Positions 16,517 through 24,980 of a stretch of 64,000 nt of DNA are shown piece by piece; the first letter of the stretch is position 1; the number at the start of each line of letters is the position of its first letter. Below the pieces are notes generated by a model. The model did not search any database. It saw nothing but the letters and a program-made list of their open reading frames with translations, and was not told the DNA's origin. The position numbers were made by a program, and so were the translations under genes. The stretch is from Caballeronia grimmiae (GTDB lineage Bacteria > Pseudomonadota > Gammaproteobacteria > Burkholderiales > Burkholderiaceae): positions 1 to 64,000 of the forward strand of contig NZ_JFHE01000026.1 in the NCBI RefSeq assembly GCF_000698555.1, written 5' to 3'.

Positions 16517-17917
16517 ATGTCAGCAACGCATCAGCAGAGCAGTAATCAGGCACGAACCGCCACGGCGAGCGCGTGGATCGGATCGGCGCTGGAGTACTAC
16601 GATTACTTCATTTACGCGCAGGCCGCTGCGCTGGTCTTTCCGCAACTCTTCTTTCCGTCCGGAGACAGTCGCGTTGCGATTGCCGCGTCGCTCGCAACGT
16701 ATGGCGTCGGTTATCTCGCTCGCCCGGTCGGCGCATTTGTGCTCGGCCGTCGTGGTGATACGCATGGCCGCAAGAACCTGCTTCTTACCTGCATGTTCAT
16801 GATGGGCTTGTCGACGCTCGCTGTGGGTCTTCTGCCGACCTTTGCGCAAGTGGGATTCGCGGCGCCGATCCTGCTCGTGGCCTTGCGGCTCATCCAGGGC
16901 TTCGCGGTCGCCGGGGAGATCTCCGGTTCCAGTTCCCTCGTGCTGGAGCATGCGCCACTCGGCCGTCGCGGCTACTTTGCGAGTTATGCGATGCAGGGCG
17001 TCACCGCCGGCCAGGTGTTCGCGGCGGCCATCTTCATGCCGCTCGCTTACTATTTGCCCGAGAAGCAGTTCCTGGCGTGGGGCTGGCGCGTACCGTTCCT
17101 GCTGAGTGTGCTCGTGCTCATAGCCGGTTATGTGATTCGGCGGAAAGTGTCGGAGACGCCGGCTTTCGTCGATGAAGCTCAACATCGGCAGATTCCCGCG
17201 TCGCCCGTCAAGGAAGCATTGCGCGATGGCTGGCGGGATATTGTCCGCATTGCTGCAATCGCATTGATTGCGATCATCCTCGCAGTGACTTCGATCTTCG
17301 GCGCGGCCTATGCAGTACAGCCCGCTTACGGTATCGGTCTTTCGAAAGGCTTCTTTCTCTGGATTCCGCTGCTCGCCAATCTGACCGCGATGTTCTTCAT
17401 TCCCTTCGCAGGCAGTCTGTCCGATCGATGGGGACGCCGACCGCTCATCATATTCGGCGCGCTTGCTTCGGGCTTGCTGTCTTATGCATATCTCTATGCC
17501 ATCAGTCTGCACAATGCCATGCTGGCGATCGTCATCGCGATCGTGATGTGGGGCGTGGTGTATCAGTGCTTCAACGCGGTCTATCCGAGCTTCATGCCTG
17601 AACTGTTCCCGACGCGTATCCGGGTTACCGCCATGGCGATCGGCCAGAACATCGGCACGGCCATCACCGCGGTCCTGCCGGCGTTCATCGCGGCCGCCGT
17701 GCCGCCCGGTACACAGCACATTCCGTTGATTGTGGGGACGATCACGCTGACCGTCTGCGGCATCGGGGCGCTAGGCGCATGGACGGCGCGCGAAACCTAT
17801 CGGCTGCCCGTCAACGCGCTCGGGCAGCGAGACGCAGCGCCGATCAGTCAGGAGGAATACGACAGCCTGCGTGCGGATATCGGCAGGAAGAAAACCGCGT
17901 CGGATGTTCCCGTTTGA
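16517..17917 (+). CDS. MFS transporter, metabolite:H+ symporter (MHS) family
   Basis: This 466-residue inner-membrane proton symporter has about 12 transmembrane helices. Typical MHS features are WIGSALEYYDYFIYAQAAAL near residue 20, the loop-2/3 motif LGRRGDTHGRKN near 77, and GWRVPFLLS near 190. Relatives transport organic acids such as shikimate, alpha-ketoglutarate and dicarboxylates. A GCAGGAGA site decides the ATG at 16517. It follows the SDR gene by 60 bp on the same strand and probably imports the substrate that the SDR and the divergent hydroxyquinol operon degrade. Shikimate- or quinate-like alicyclic acids are attractive candidates but unproven. Confidence 0.88.
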   Translation: MSATHQQSSNQARTATASAWIGSALEYYDYFIYAQAAALVFPQLFFPSGDSRVAIAASLATYGVGYLARPVGAFVLGRRGDTHGRKNLLLTCMFMMGLSTLAVGLLPTFAQVGFAAPILLVALRLIQGFAVAGEISGSSSLVLEHAPLGRRGYFASYAMQGVTAGQVFAAAIFMPLAYYLPEKQFLAWGWRVPFLLSVLVLIAGYVIRRKVSETPAFVDEAQHRQIPASPVKEALRDGWRDIVRIAAIALIAIILAVTSIFGAAYAVQPAYGIGLSKGFFLWIPLLANLTAMFFIPFAGSLSDRWGRRPLIIFGALASGLLSYAYLYAISLHNAMLAIVIAIVMWGVVYQCFNAVYPSFMPELFPTRIRVTAMAIGQNIGTAITAVLPAFIAAAVPPGTQHIPLIVGTITLTVCGIGALGAWTARETYRLPVNALGQRDAAPISQEEYDSLRADIGRKKTASDVPV

Positions 17918-17944
17918 GGGCGATCTCTGTGTGGGCAGTCCGCG

Positions 17945-18331
17945 TCATTCGACGGGCGGCACCGCACCTTCGAGCAAGGTCTTGATGAGCCGCGCGCGAC
18001 GCTTTTCGAGGTCCGCGATCTGACGATCGATAGCTTCGAGCCGTACTCGCTGGACGTCGGTGATCTGATCGCAAGAGCGTGCGCCTTCGATCAGAAGCAT
18101 GCAGTCCGGAAAGCCGCGAATATCGTCGATAGTGAAACCGGTCGCGATCATGCGCTGAATCTGCTTGACCTGCGTGACTGCTTTCTCGGGGAACATGCGA
18201 TAGCCATTGCTCGCACGTACCGAGGCGAGCAGACCGTGTTCGTCGTAATGTCGGATGGATCGCAGGCTCGCGCCGGTGAGTTGAGAGAGCTGTCCAATCG
18301 TCAGCAGTTCCTGTGAAGGCGTGTCTTTCAT
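17945..18331 (-). CDS. MerR family transcriptional regulator
   Basis: This is a 128-residue regulator. The MerR winged HTH is at about residues 10-78 (TIGQLSQLTGASLRSIRHYD, then EHGLL), followed by a dimerisation coiled coil (QIADLEKRRARLIK) near 105-122. The metal-sensor cysteines of MerR, CueR and ZntR are absent, and only two scattered cysteines exist, so a small organic effector is more likely than a metal. It is divergent from an exported alpha/beta hydrolase gene. An imperfect dyad in the shared promoter, overlapping a TTGACT -35 element, fits MerR-type activation. Confidence 0.9.
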   Translation of the reverse strand: MKDTPSQELLTIGQLSQLTGASLRSIRHYDEHGLLASVRASNGYRMFPEKAVTQVKQIQRMIATGFTIDDIRGFPDCMLLIEGARSCDQITDVQRVRLEAIDRQIADLEKRRARLIKTLLEGAVPPVE

Positions 18332-18355
18332 GAAAAGCAGGCTAACACAATTCTC

Positions 18356-18388
18356 TTGACTCTCACATCAGTGTAAGGGTTGAGACTA
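18356..18388 (+). promoter_or_regulatory. MerR-type promoter with dyad in the spacer
   Basis: TTGACT (18356-18361) is a good -35. An imperfect dyad, ACTCTCACATC/AGTGTAAGGGT (18359-18380, 7 of 11 pairs), lies over the spacer, and a weak -10 falls near 18381-18388, giving a long spacer as in MerR-activated promoters. It directs transcription to the hydrolase at 18417. Confidence 0.45.
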
Positions 18389-18416
18389 GGCGCACTGACA
18401 CTCTCAAGGAAAGGCA

Positions 18417-19325
18417 ATGAGCTTACGAACGTTTCCTCGCTTTTTGATGTCGGCGTTCTCTGCGGCGACGCTGTTTGCTTCCGTACCCGACGCGATCGCG
18501 GCGCCGAGCAGTTATACGGTTACATCGACGGATGGGGTGAAGCTGGCGGTTCAGGAAAGCGGCAACCTCAACGGCCCGCCGATCATTCTGGTGCATGGGC
18601 TGCTCGGCAGCCGCCTGAACTGGGACGCGCAGGTGCAGAGTCCCGAATTGCGCCAATACCGGATCATTACCTACGATCTGCGCGGCCACGGTCTGTCGGA
18701 TAAGCCATCCGGCCCGGAGCCATATCACGACGGAAACCGTTGGGGGGACGACCTCGCAGCGGTGATTCAGGGCTCACACGCGCGCAAGCCCGTCGTGGTT
18801 GGCTGGTCGCTCGGCGGTGTGGTGATATCGAACTACCTCGCGAAGTATGGCGATCGCGCGATCGCGGGCGCCGTGTATGTCGACGGCGTGGTGGAGCTTG
18901 CGCCGGGTCAGATCGTCGATCATCCCGACGTTTACCGGGACATGAACTCGCCGGATCTGAGGACGCATCTCGACGGTGAGCGCACGTTCGTCGGCCTGTG
19001 TTTCAACCATCGGCCTGACACCGATACATTCGACCGGCTGCTCGCGAACGCCGCGACGGCATCGTGGGACATGCAGAAGGAAGTGCCGACGATGACGGTC
19101 TTCGCTGCGGAGGGGCTCGGCAAGGCGCGCGTCCCGCTGCTCTTCATCTACGGCGGCCACGACGCGCTGGTCGACACGCATGCGACGCTGGCTCGGGCGG
19201 CTGAGTTGAATCCGCGCATCGTCAGCAAGGTGTACGCGGACTCGGGTCACGCGCCGTTCATCGAGGAAGTCGAGCGTTTCAATCGCGATCTGGCCGGGTT
19301 CGTCAGGTCGGCGTCGCAGCAATGA
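18417..19325 (+). CDS. exported alpha/beta hydrolase
   Basis: This is a 302-residue serine hydrolase of the alpha/beta fold. The first 28 residues form a Sec-type signal peptide ending ATLFASVPDAIAAP, so it acts in the periplasm. Motifs include the oxyanion HG (LVHGLLGSRLNWD), the nucleophile elbow GWSLGG with Ser near 127, an acid in YGGHDALVD near 245, and the base His in DSGHAPFIEE near 283. Close types are esterases and cofactor-free chloroperoxidase-like enzymes. An AAGGAAAG site precedes the ATG. It lies downstream of the MerR-type promoter and 25 bp before a second hydrolase gene, so the pair is likely one operon. The substrate is unknown. Confidence 0.87.
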   Translation: MSLRTFPRFLMSAFSAATLFASVPDAIAAPSSYTVTSTDGVKLAVQESGNLNGPPIILVHGLLGSRLNWDAQVQSPELRQYRIITYDLRGHGLSDKPSGPEPYHDGNRWGDDLAAVIQGSHARKPVVVGWSLGGVVISNYLAKYGDRAIAGAVYVDGVVELAPGQIVDHPDVYRDMNSPDLRTHLDGERTFVGLCFNHRPDTDTFDRLLANAATASWDMQKEVPTMTVFAAEGLGKARVPLLFIYGGHDALVDTHATLARAAELNPRIVSKVYADSGHAPFIEEVERFNRDLAGFVRSASQQ

Positions 19326-19350
19326 AGTCACGTTTGACGAGGAGATAACC

Positions 19351-20250
19351 ATGACGCATGAAGTCGGACAGGACCTCTTTCCGTGCTTTGCGAGGCTCGA
19401 CGTCGAGGCGGGCGATGTCTCGTTTCGCGGCAGGATCGGCGGGACCGGATCGCCGGTTCTGTTGCTGCACGGCTACCCGCAAACGCACGTTGCGTGGCGA
19501 TTGATTGCTCCGACGCTCGCGAGGTCGCATACGGTCATCGTGCCGGATCTGCCGGGATACGGCGACAGCCGGACCCGCAACGATCAGCCGCGATGGACCA
19601 AACGTCGCGCAGCCGACGCGCTCGTGGCGTTGATGGATCGACTCGGGCACGAACGATTCGCCGTGGTCGGGCATGACCGGGGCGCTCGTGCGGGATACCG
19701 GCTTGCGCTGGATCATCCGCAGCGCGTCGCCGCGTATGCATCACTGACCGTCATACCCACGCTCGATGCGTTCGCGAGCGTCGACAAGCGCTTCGCGCTC
19801 AACGCCTGGCACTGGTTCTTCCTGGCGCAGCCGGGCGATCTGCCGGAGCGGATGCTTGCGGCGGATCCCGACGCTTATCTCGACACTGCCCTGGCGAGCA
19901 TGGCGGGCGGTCTCGAGCGGATCGATCCCTTGGCCCTCGACGCCTATCGAACGGCGTTCAGAGATCCGCGCGTGCGCCACGCCATGTGCGAAGACTATCG
20001 CGCCGCGGCTTCCGAGGACTTGGAACACGATGCGAGCGATCTTGCGGCGGGCCGAAAACTCACCTGTCCGGTCCTGATACTGTGGAGTGAGAGGGAACAG
20101 CAGGCGAGAAGCGGATTGCCCATCGACGCTTGGTCCCGATGGGCAACGAACGTAACGGGAAGGGGGTTGCCCGGCGGCCATCTGCTTCCCGAGGATGCGC
20201 CGAATGAGGTGTTGACGTCCCTTAACGATTTCCTGGTCGGAAAGTTCTAA
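19351..20250 (+). CDS. haloacetate dehalogenase-like alpha/beta hydrolase
   Basis: This 299-residue protein follows the fluoroacetate dehalogenase pattern closely: LLLHGYPQTHVAW, an Asp nucleophile at 109 in GHDRGARAGYRLALDHP, Arg110 and Arg113 for carboxylate binding, His154-Trp155 in AWHWFFLAQP for the halide pocket, the pocket Tyr in CEDYRAAA, and the base His in GGHLLPEDAP. The triad acid that stands in VLDILPT of characterised enzymes is Thr133 here (SLTVIPT), so normal hydrolysis may be impaired or use another acid. Epoxide hydrolase is an alternative. It is cytoplasmic and lies 25 bp after the exported hydrolase gene. Confidence 0.83.
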   Translation: MTHEVGQDLFPCFARLDVEAGDVSFRGRIGGTGSPVLLLHGYPQTHVAWRLIAPTLARSHTVIVPDLPGYGDSRTRNDQPRWTKRRAADALVALMDRLGHERFAVVGHDRGARAGYRLALDHPQRVAAYASLTVIPTLDAFASVDKRFALNAWHWFFLAQPGDLPERMLAADPDAYLDTALASMAGGLERIDPLALDAYRTAFRDPRVRHAMCEDYRAAASEDLEHDASDLAAGRKLTCPVLILWSEREQQARSGLPIDAWSRWATNVTGRGLPGGHLLPEDAPNEVLTSLNDFLVGKF

Positions 20251-20439
20251 GCTTGGATTCTCGGCAGACACTGAAGCTTCGATGGTGGGCCGCGACGTCT
20301 CGCAAGTGTGACGTGTGGGATCGTCTCCAAGGGCGGTCGCCGTAGTGTTCACCGGATCTGAGCACAGTCCTACAAAGGCCGATGCGCTAGTCCGCGCTTG
20401 TGATTCGCGCGGGGTGCCGATATCTACATTCTGCCCGCA

Positions 20440-21222
20440 TCAACCACGTGCGAACAACGGAGAACTCCGGCTGGCGATCGCCATGGCCTTCGCACATTCG
20501 ATGAGCTTCGGAGCGAGCGCTTCCATCCGTTCCGCTGTCATGCGGATAGACGGCCCAGCGATACTGATCGTGCCAAGTGGCTCGCTGTTCCCGCCGAGCT
20601 GGACTACCGCGGCGATGGCACTCGTCCCAGCCTCATAGGCGTCGAAGACAACGGCATAGCCTCGCTGGCGAGCCAGCTCGATGTGCTCAAGCAGGGCTCG
20701 AAGCGATTGCGGCGCGCCAGGTCCCATTTCCCGAGCCCGCTCCATTCCTTGGCGCGATATCAACGCCAGCGCGCGCTCTTCATCGAAGGCCGCTAGATAT
20801 GCGATGCCGTTTGCCGTCGCCGGAAAGTAAATCTCGAGTCCCGCGTCCGCGTCTAGCCGCAGCCCTGTGCGAGCGCCTTGGGCCTTGGCCACCCAGATCA
20901 GGTCCTCTCCCTCGGCCACTGCAAGCCGGACTAGCTCTCCGCTGAACTCGGCAAGGTCATCGAGCAGCGGTTGAGCGGCGTCCGTGATGCCGGTCGCCGC
21001 GAGGTAGCTCAGACCAAGGGATGCGAGTTTAACGGTGAGCCGGTACTGCGAGGTATTAGGGTCCTGCTTCACATAGCCCGTTTCCTTCAGATCCGTGAGA
21101 AGACGATGCGCGGCCGTACGTGGAATGCCAAGGCGGTCGCCTACTTCGGACATCGGAAGGCCGTGGACGTGGTGGGAAAGCAGCTCGACGATCGCAAGCG
21201 CTCGGTCGCGGACGGCAGTCAT
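20440..21222 (-). CDS. IclR family transcriptional regulator
   Basis: This 260-residue regulator has a winged HTH at about 5-65 (RALAIVELLSHHVHGLPMSE, then GIPRTAAHRLLTDLKETGYV) and the IclR effector domain at about 80-250. It is divergent from the TIM-barrel/transporter/oxidoreductase operon starting at 21359, with direct repeats of CATCTGGA in the shared promoter. The arrangement predicts control of that operon by its substrate or an intermediate. It is clearly distinct in sequence from the IclR protein at 11260. The effector is unknown. Confidence 0.9.
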   Translation of the reverse strand: MTAVRDRALAIVELLSHHVHGLPMSEVGDRLGIPRTAAHRLLTDLKETGYVKQDPNTSQYRLTVKLASLGLSYLAATGITDAAQPLLDDLAEFSGELVRLAVAEGEDLIWVAKAQGARTGLRLDADAGLEIYFPATANGIAYLAAFDEERALALISRQGMERAREMGPGAPQSLRALLEHIELARQRGYAVVFDAYEAGTSAIAAVVQLGGNSEPLGTISIAGPSIRMTAERMEALAPKLIECAKAMAIASRSSPLFARG

Positions 21223-21261
21223 ATAAATCGAGAAGGGATTAATGGGCCCACCATTCTATCC

Positions 21262-21286
21262 CATCTGGAATCCTGTTTCATCTGGA
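21262..21286. promoter_or_regulatory. direct repeats CATCTGGA, candidate IclR operator
   Basis: CATCTGGA occurs at 21262-21269 and 21279-21286, 17 bp apart, so on about the same helix face after 1.6 turns. TTCTATCCCATCTGG (21254-21268) also recurs at 12 of 15 positions at 21316-21330. All lie between the IclR gene and its divergent operon. Confidence 0.42.
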
Positions 21287-21358
21287 GGGCTTTAGGGTTT
21301 ACTGCAGATGTGGTGTTCTATTCCAGTTGGTAAGGTAAACCATCAAAGAGAGATGGAC

Positions 21359-22204
21359 ATGAAACTGGCAATCGATTCATACAGTTACCACCGCTATTTC
21401 GGCGAGATTTATTCAGGTTTGGAGCAGGACCCCGGAACGCGAATCAACATGGAAGGATTCGTCGACCGCGCAAAAGCATTAGGCGTGGATGGCGTTTCGC
21501 TCGAATCGTGCTTTCTGCCGAATCCGACGCCCGACGAAATCGCACGTCTGCGCGCGCAGCTCGAGCGTCTCGAACTCGACCGGGTATGGGCGTGGGGACA
21601 TCCAGGCGGACTGCGCTCGGGCGCGGCGCCGGACGAGGTCGCGGACCTCAAGCGGCATACGGAGATTGCCGCGGCTATCGGCGCGAAGGTGATGCGCATT
21701 TGCTGTGGCGGACGCCGCACGCGCATCGACGATTGGACGGAGCACAAGGCCCGCCTTGTTCCGCTACTGAGCGATGCCGCCCGCCACGCCGGACGCCACG
21801 GTGTCGTGCTCGCCATCGAAAACCATATCGACCTGCTGGCCGACGAACTGGTCGAGCTCATCGAGACCGTCGATTCGCCCGCACTCGGCGTGTGCCTTGA
21901 TACCGCCAATAACCTGCGCATGCTCGAAGACCCGGCGCTCGCCATCGAGAAGCTTGCGCCCTACGCGCGTGCAACGCACATCAAGGACATCGCCGCGAAA
22001 AGCGGTAATCCGCGTGAGTTCGCCTTCTGGCCAAGCGTGCCGCTGGGACAAGGTCTCATCGACATTCCGCGAGCATTCGACGAGCTACGCAAGCATGGCT
22101 ATGCCGGCTTGCTGGCACTCGAGATCGACTATCTGCATCCCGCCTACGAAGACGACGAAAAGGCTATCGCCGACAGCATCGAATACATGCGCGGACTGCT
22201 TTAA
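21359..22204 (+). CDS. xylose-isomerase-like TIM-barrel protein (sugar phosphate isomerase/epimerase family)
   Basis: This 281-residue TIM-barrel protein begins MKLAIDSYSYHRYFGEIY. Probable metal-binding residues lie in VLAIENHID, GVCLDTANN, ATHIKDIA and LLALEIDYL, the E-D-H-E set of the family. Relatives include inosose dehydratase or isomerase, hydroxypyruvate isomerase and 3-dehydroshikimate dehydratase. Two ATGs (21353 and 21359) follow AAAGAGAG; the second has better spacing and is used. It is the first gene of an operon with an aromatic-acid-type transporter and a Gfo/Idh oxidoreductase, so a dehydratase or epimerase acting on a cyclic polyol acid is plausible. No specific reaction is assigned. 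Confidence 0.85.
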   Translation: MKLAIDSYSYHRYFGEIYSGLEQDPGTRINMEGFVDRAKALGVDGVSLESCFLPNPTPDEIARLRAQLERLELDRVWAWGHPGGLRSGAAPDEVADLKRHTEIAAAIGAKVMRICCGGRRTRIDDWTEHKARLVPLLSDAARHAGRHGVVLAIENHIDLLADELVELIETVDSPALGVCLDTANNLRMLEDPALAIEKLAPYARATHIKDIAAKSGNPREFAFWPSVPLGQGLIDIPRAFDELRKHGYAGLLALEIDYLHPAYEDDEKAIADSIEYMRGLL

Positions 22205-22235
22205 GCATGCCGCATTCGAAATACTAGGAGACAAC

Positions 22236-23591
22236 ATGAGCGCCCCTGCCAAGCAACTGAACGTCCAGGAATTCTTGGATTCGAGGCCGTTCGCCGGCTT
22301 CCATTGGAAGATTCTTTTTTTGGGCCTCGTGGTCCTGATTCTTGATGGCTTCGACGTGGTCGCGATGGGTTTTATCGCTCCCGCGCTGATCGCCGACTGG
22401 AAAATCAGCCGTGCCGCGCTTGGGCCAGTGCTCAGCATGGGCCTGTTCGGCCTCGCTATTGGCGCGCTGACCGGCGGGCCGCTGGCGGACCGTTTCGGTC
22501 GTCGCAAGGTCATCATCGGCGCAGTCATCTTCTTTGGCGTGATGAGTCTTGCATCCGCATGGTCGCCTAACATCGAAGTGCTCTCCGTCTTGCGCTTTCT
22601 GACCGGACTCGGCTTGGGCGCATCGCAACCGAACGCCGCGACCCTGGCATCCGAATACGCCCCCAAGAAGCATCGATCGGTCATGGTGACAGTGATTTAC
22701 TGCGGATTCACGCTGGGCGCAGCCGGGGGTGGCTTTCTCTCCAGCTACCTTGTTCCCACTCACGGCTGGCAATCGATTCTGGTGGTGGGCGGTATGGTTC
22801 CGCTTCTGTTTGCAGCGGTGCTGTTTTTCGTTCTGCCGGAATCTGCAAAGTTCCTGGCCGTGAAGCACGAAGGACGAAAGGCCCTCGCGAAAATCATCAA
22901 CAAAATTCAGCCCGGCACGGTGGACGCTTCCACCGAACTCACAACGGCCGAACGGGAACACGCAGGCAAGGGCGCCATCCGGCTCATCGTGTCGAAGCCG
23001 CATACCTCGGTCACGCTGGCGCTGTGGGTCGGGCTGTTCATGAACCTGATGACGGTCTACTTCCTCAATAGCTGGTTGCCGATCATCGTCAGGGACAATA
23101 ACTTCTCGCTCGCCGATGCGGCGCTCGTCGGCGCGATGATGCAGGTGGGCGGCACGCTCGGGAATATTGTCATCGGCTGGGAGATGGACCGCTTCAAGGC
23201 GCACAAGGTCATGATCGCGACACTGTTCGCGGCGCTCATTTTCACGATTGCCATCTCGCAGTTGAACGTGGGCCTGGCCGGTCTCATTAGCCTCGTGTTC
23301 CTGCTCGGCTACTGCACCAACTCGACGAATACCGGCTGGACCGCGATGGCGGCGAGCTACTACCCGACCGAGATGCGCGCGACGGGCACGAGCTGGATGA
23401 CGGGCATCGGCCGCTTCGGCGCCATCTCCGGCGCATCGATCGGCGCCGTGCTGCTGAGCTTCAAATGGAACTTTGGTCAGCTCTTTCTGTTCCTGACGGC
23501 TCCTATCGCAATTGCCATCGTCGCAGCATATGTGCAGGGCCGAGTCCGTACCAATGCGGCACCCGTGCTGCGCAATGCAACGACGCATTGA
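22236..23591 (+). CDS. MFS transporter, aromatic acid:H+ symporter (AAHS) family
   Basis: This 451-residue inner-membrane symporter has about 12 helices. Helix 1 carries the AAHS signature LDGFDVVAMGFIAPALI (residues about 33-49), with Asp residues needed for transport in PcaK and BenK. The cytoplasmic loop GPLADRFGRRKV follows at about 83-94, and a second-half counterpart is GWEMDRFKAHK. An AGGAG site sets the ATG at 22236, 31 bp after the isomerase stop. Known family substrates are protocatechuate, benzoate, 4-hydroxybenzoate, gallate and quinate-like acids. With the isomerase and Gfo/Idh genes it probably imports the operon's carbon source. Confidence 0.9.
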   Translation: MSAPAKQLNVQEFLDSRPFAGFHWKILFLGLVVLILDGFDVVAMGFIAPALIADWKISRAALGPVLSMGLFGLAIGALTGGPLADRFGRRKVIIGAVIFFGVMSLASAWSPNIEVLSVLRFLTGLGLGASQPNAATLASEYAPKKHRSVMVTVIYCGFTLGAAGGGFLSSYLVPTHGWQSILVVGGMVPLLFAAVLFFVLPESAKFLAVKHEGRKALAKIINKIQPGTVDASTELTTAEREHAGKGAIRLIVSKPHTSVTLALWVGLFMNLMTVYFLNSWLPIIVRDNNFSLADAALVGAMMQVGGTLGNIVIGWEMDRFKAHKVMIATLFAALIFTIAISQLNVGLAGLISLVFLLGYCTNSTNTGWTAMAASYYPTEMRATGTSWMTGIGRFGAISGASIGAVLLSFKWNFGQLFLFLTAPIAIAIVAAYVQGRVRTNAAPVLRNATTH

Positions 23592-23607
23592 ACCAAGGAG
23601 AGCATCG

Positions 23608-24642
23608 ATGTCTGTATCGCGAGTGGGTCTCATCGGTGCGGGCGCAATAGGGCGCGCGCATTTGGTCGGCGCTGCCGAAGCCGAAGGAGTCGAGATCGTT
23701 GGAATCGCAGACCCGAACGTCGCTGCGAAGGCGTTGGCCAATGAGTTCTCGATACCGTGGTTCGCCGACCACCGAGCACTTGTCGATCAGATGAAGCTCG
23801 ACGGTGCCATCGTCGCAACGCCGAACGCCTTGCATGTGCCGATTTCGCTGGAACTGATTGGCGCGGGCATCGGCGTGCTGGTCGAAAAGCCGATTTCCGA
23901 TACGGTCGAGGACGCATTGCGCCTGGCCAGGACGGCAGCCGATGCGAACGTTCCCTTGCTCGTGGGTCATCACAGGCGACACAACCCGATTATCCGCACG
24001 GCGCGTTCGCTGGTGCGGGACGGCAAGCTGGGTCGGCTGGTTTCCGCGTCTGCGCTCGCTACCTTCCTCAAACCGGACGCCTACTTCGACGAAGCATGGC
24101 GCCGGACGACGGCGGCCGGACCGGTGTTGATCAACCTCATCCACGAGATCGACTTATTGCGCTTCGTTTGCGGCGAGATCGGGAGCCTGCAAGCCATTAC
24201 CTCCAATGCGGTTCGCGGTTTCGAAGTTGAGGATACGGCGGCTATTATCATTCAGTTAAAGAACGGCGCGGTCGCGACGATTACCTTGTCCGATACGGCA
24301 GCCTCCCCTTGGAGTTGGGACACGTCTTCCGGTGAAAACGCTTCGTTTGCGAAAAATTCCATCGAGAGTCACTTCCTGTCTGGGACCGATGCGTCGCTGG
24401 CGCTGCCCACCTTGCGGATGTGGCACTACGCGGGAGATCGAGGATGGTTCCACCCGCTCTCGATTGGGATAGTGGACTACGCAGCCGCAGACCCCTATGT
24501 TGAGCAGATGCGCCACTTCGGATCCGTCATTCGGAAAGAGGAAGAGCCGCTGTGCGATGCGTTTGACGCAGCCAAAACGCTTGAAATCACTGCATCCGTG
24601 CGACAGGCCGCTCAGTCTGGAAAAGCCGTTCGTTTTAGCTGA
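23608..24642 (+). CDS. Gfo/Idh/MocA family oxidoreductase
   Basis: This 344-residue NAD(P)-dependent dehydrogenase has an N-terminal Rossmann domain (GLIGAGAIGRAH at about 7-18), the catalytic-lysine motif EKP at 93-95, and a C-terminal alpha/beta domain with LINLIHEIDLLRF around 176-188. Family members oxidise sugars, inositols and related alicyclic alcohols. An AAGGAG site precedes the ATG at 23608, 16 bp after the transporter stop. It is the last gene of the IclR-controlled operon. The combination with a TIM-barrel protein recalls inositol or quinate/shikimate catabolism, though neither can be proven from sequence. Confidence 0.89.
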   Translation: MSVSRVGLIGAGAIGRAHLVGAAEAEGVEIVGIADPNVAAKALANEFSIPWFADHRALVDQMKLDGAIVATPNALHVPISLELIGAGIGVLVEKPISDTVEDALRLARTAADANVPLLVGHHRRHNPIIRTARSLVRDGKLGRLVSASALATFLKPDAYFDEAWRRTTAAGPVLINLIHEIDLLRFVCGEIGSLQAITSNAVRGFEVEDTAAIIIQLKNGAVATITLSDTAASPWSWDTSSGENASFAKNSIESHFLSGTDASLALPTLRMWHYAGDRGWFHPLSIGIVDYAAADPYVEQMRHFGSVIRKEEEPLCDAFDAAKTLEITASVRQAAQSGKAVRFS

Positions 24643-24980
24643 CCGCTGTTGTCGGAAGCAGTCGTAGCTGTGAAAGAAGGTTCTAGGTCCGCTTTGGGTC
24701 GGCAAGGGAAGTTCGTGTCGAGTTCGTGCAGGCAGCTGACGGGCGCCGGTCGGACTTCCGGGGTCAACCACTTGCAGCCACTCGATGGGGCTCCCGGATG
24801 GGCGTCCGAACGTCGACTACGGGTCCTGTTACCGCCGTTGCGGCTGCGCAGCGGGCGGCATGTACGTCGCGCGCAGCCGCTACGGTGCTCGCGGTTTACA
24901 TGGAACGGCACTACGTCGAACGCCACTAAGCCTAACGCGAACCTCCGCCCAAACAACGACGCCGCCCCCGTCTACATGCG
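24643..24980. other. intergenic stretch without a gene
   Basis: No ribosome site or family-like frame is seen. The 5' part of the neighbouring dehydrogenase remnant is not recognisable here, so it was lost. Confidence 0.45.

Noticed and set aside
22224..23741. 505-codon minus-strand open frame
   Set aside because: It is antisense to the AAHS transporter gene, and the composition is typical of a shadow frame.
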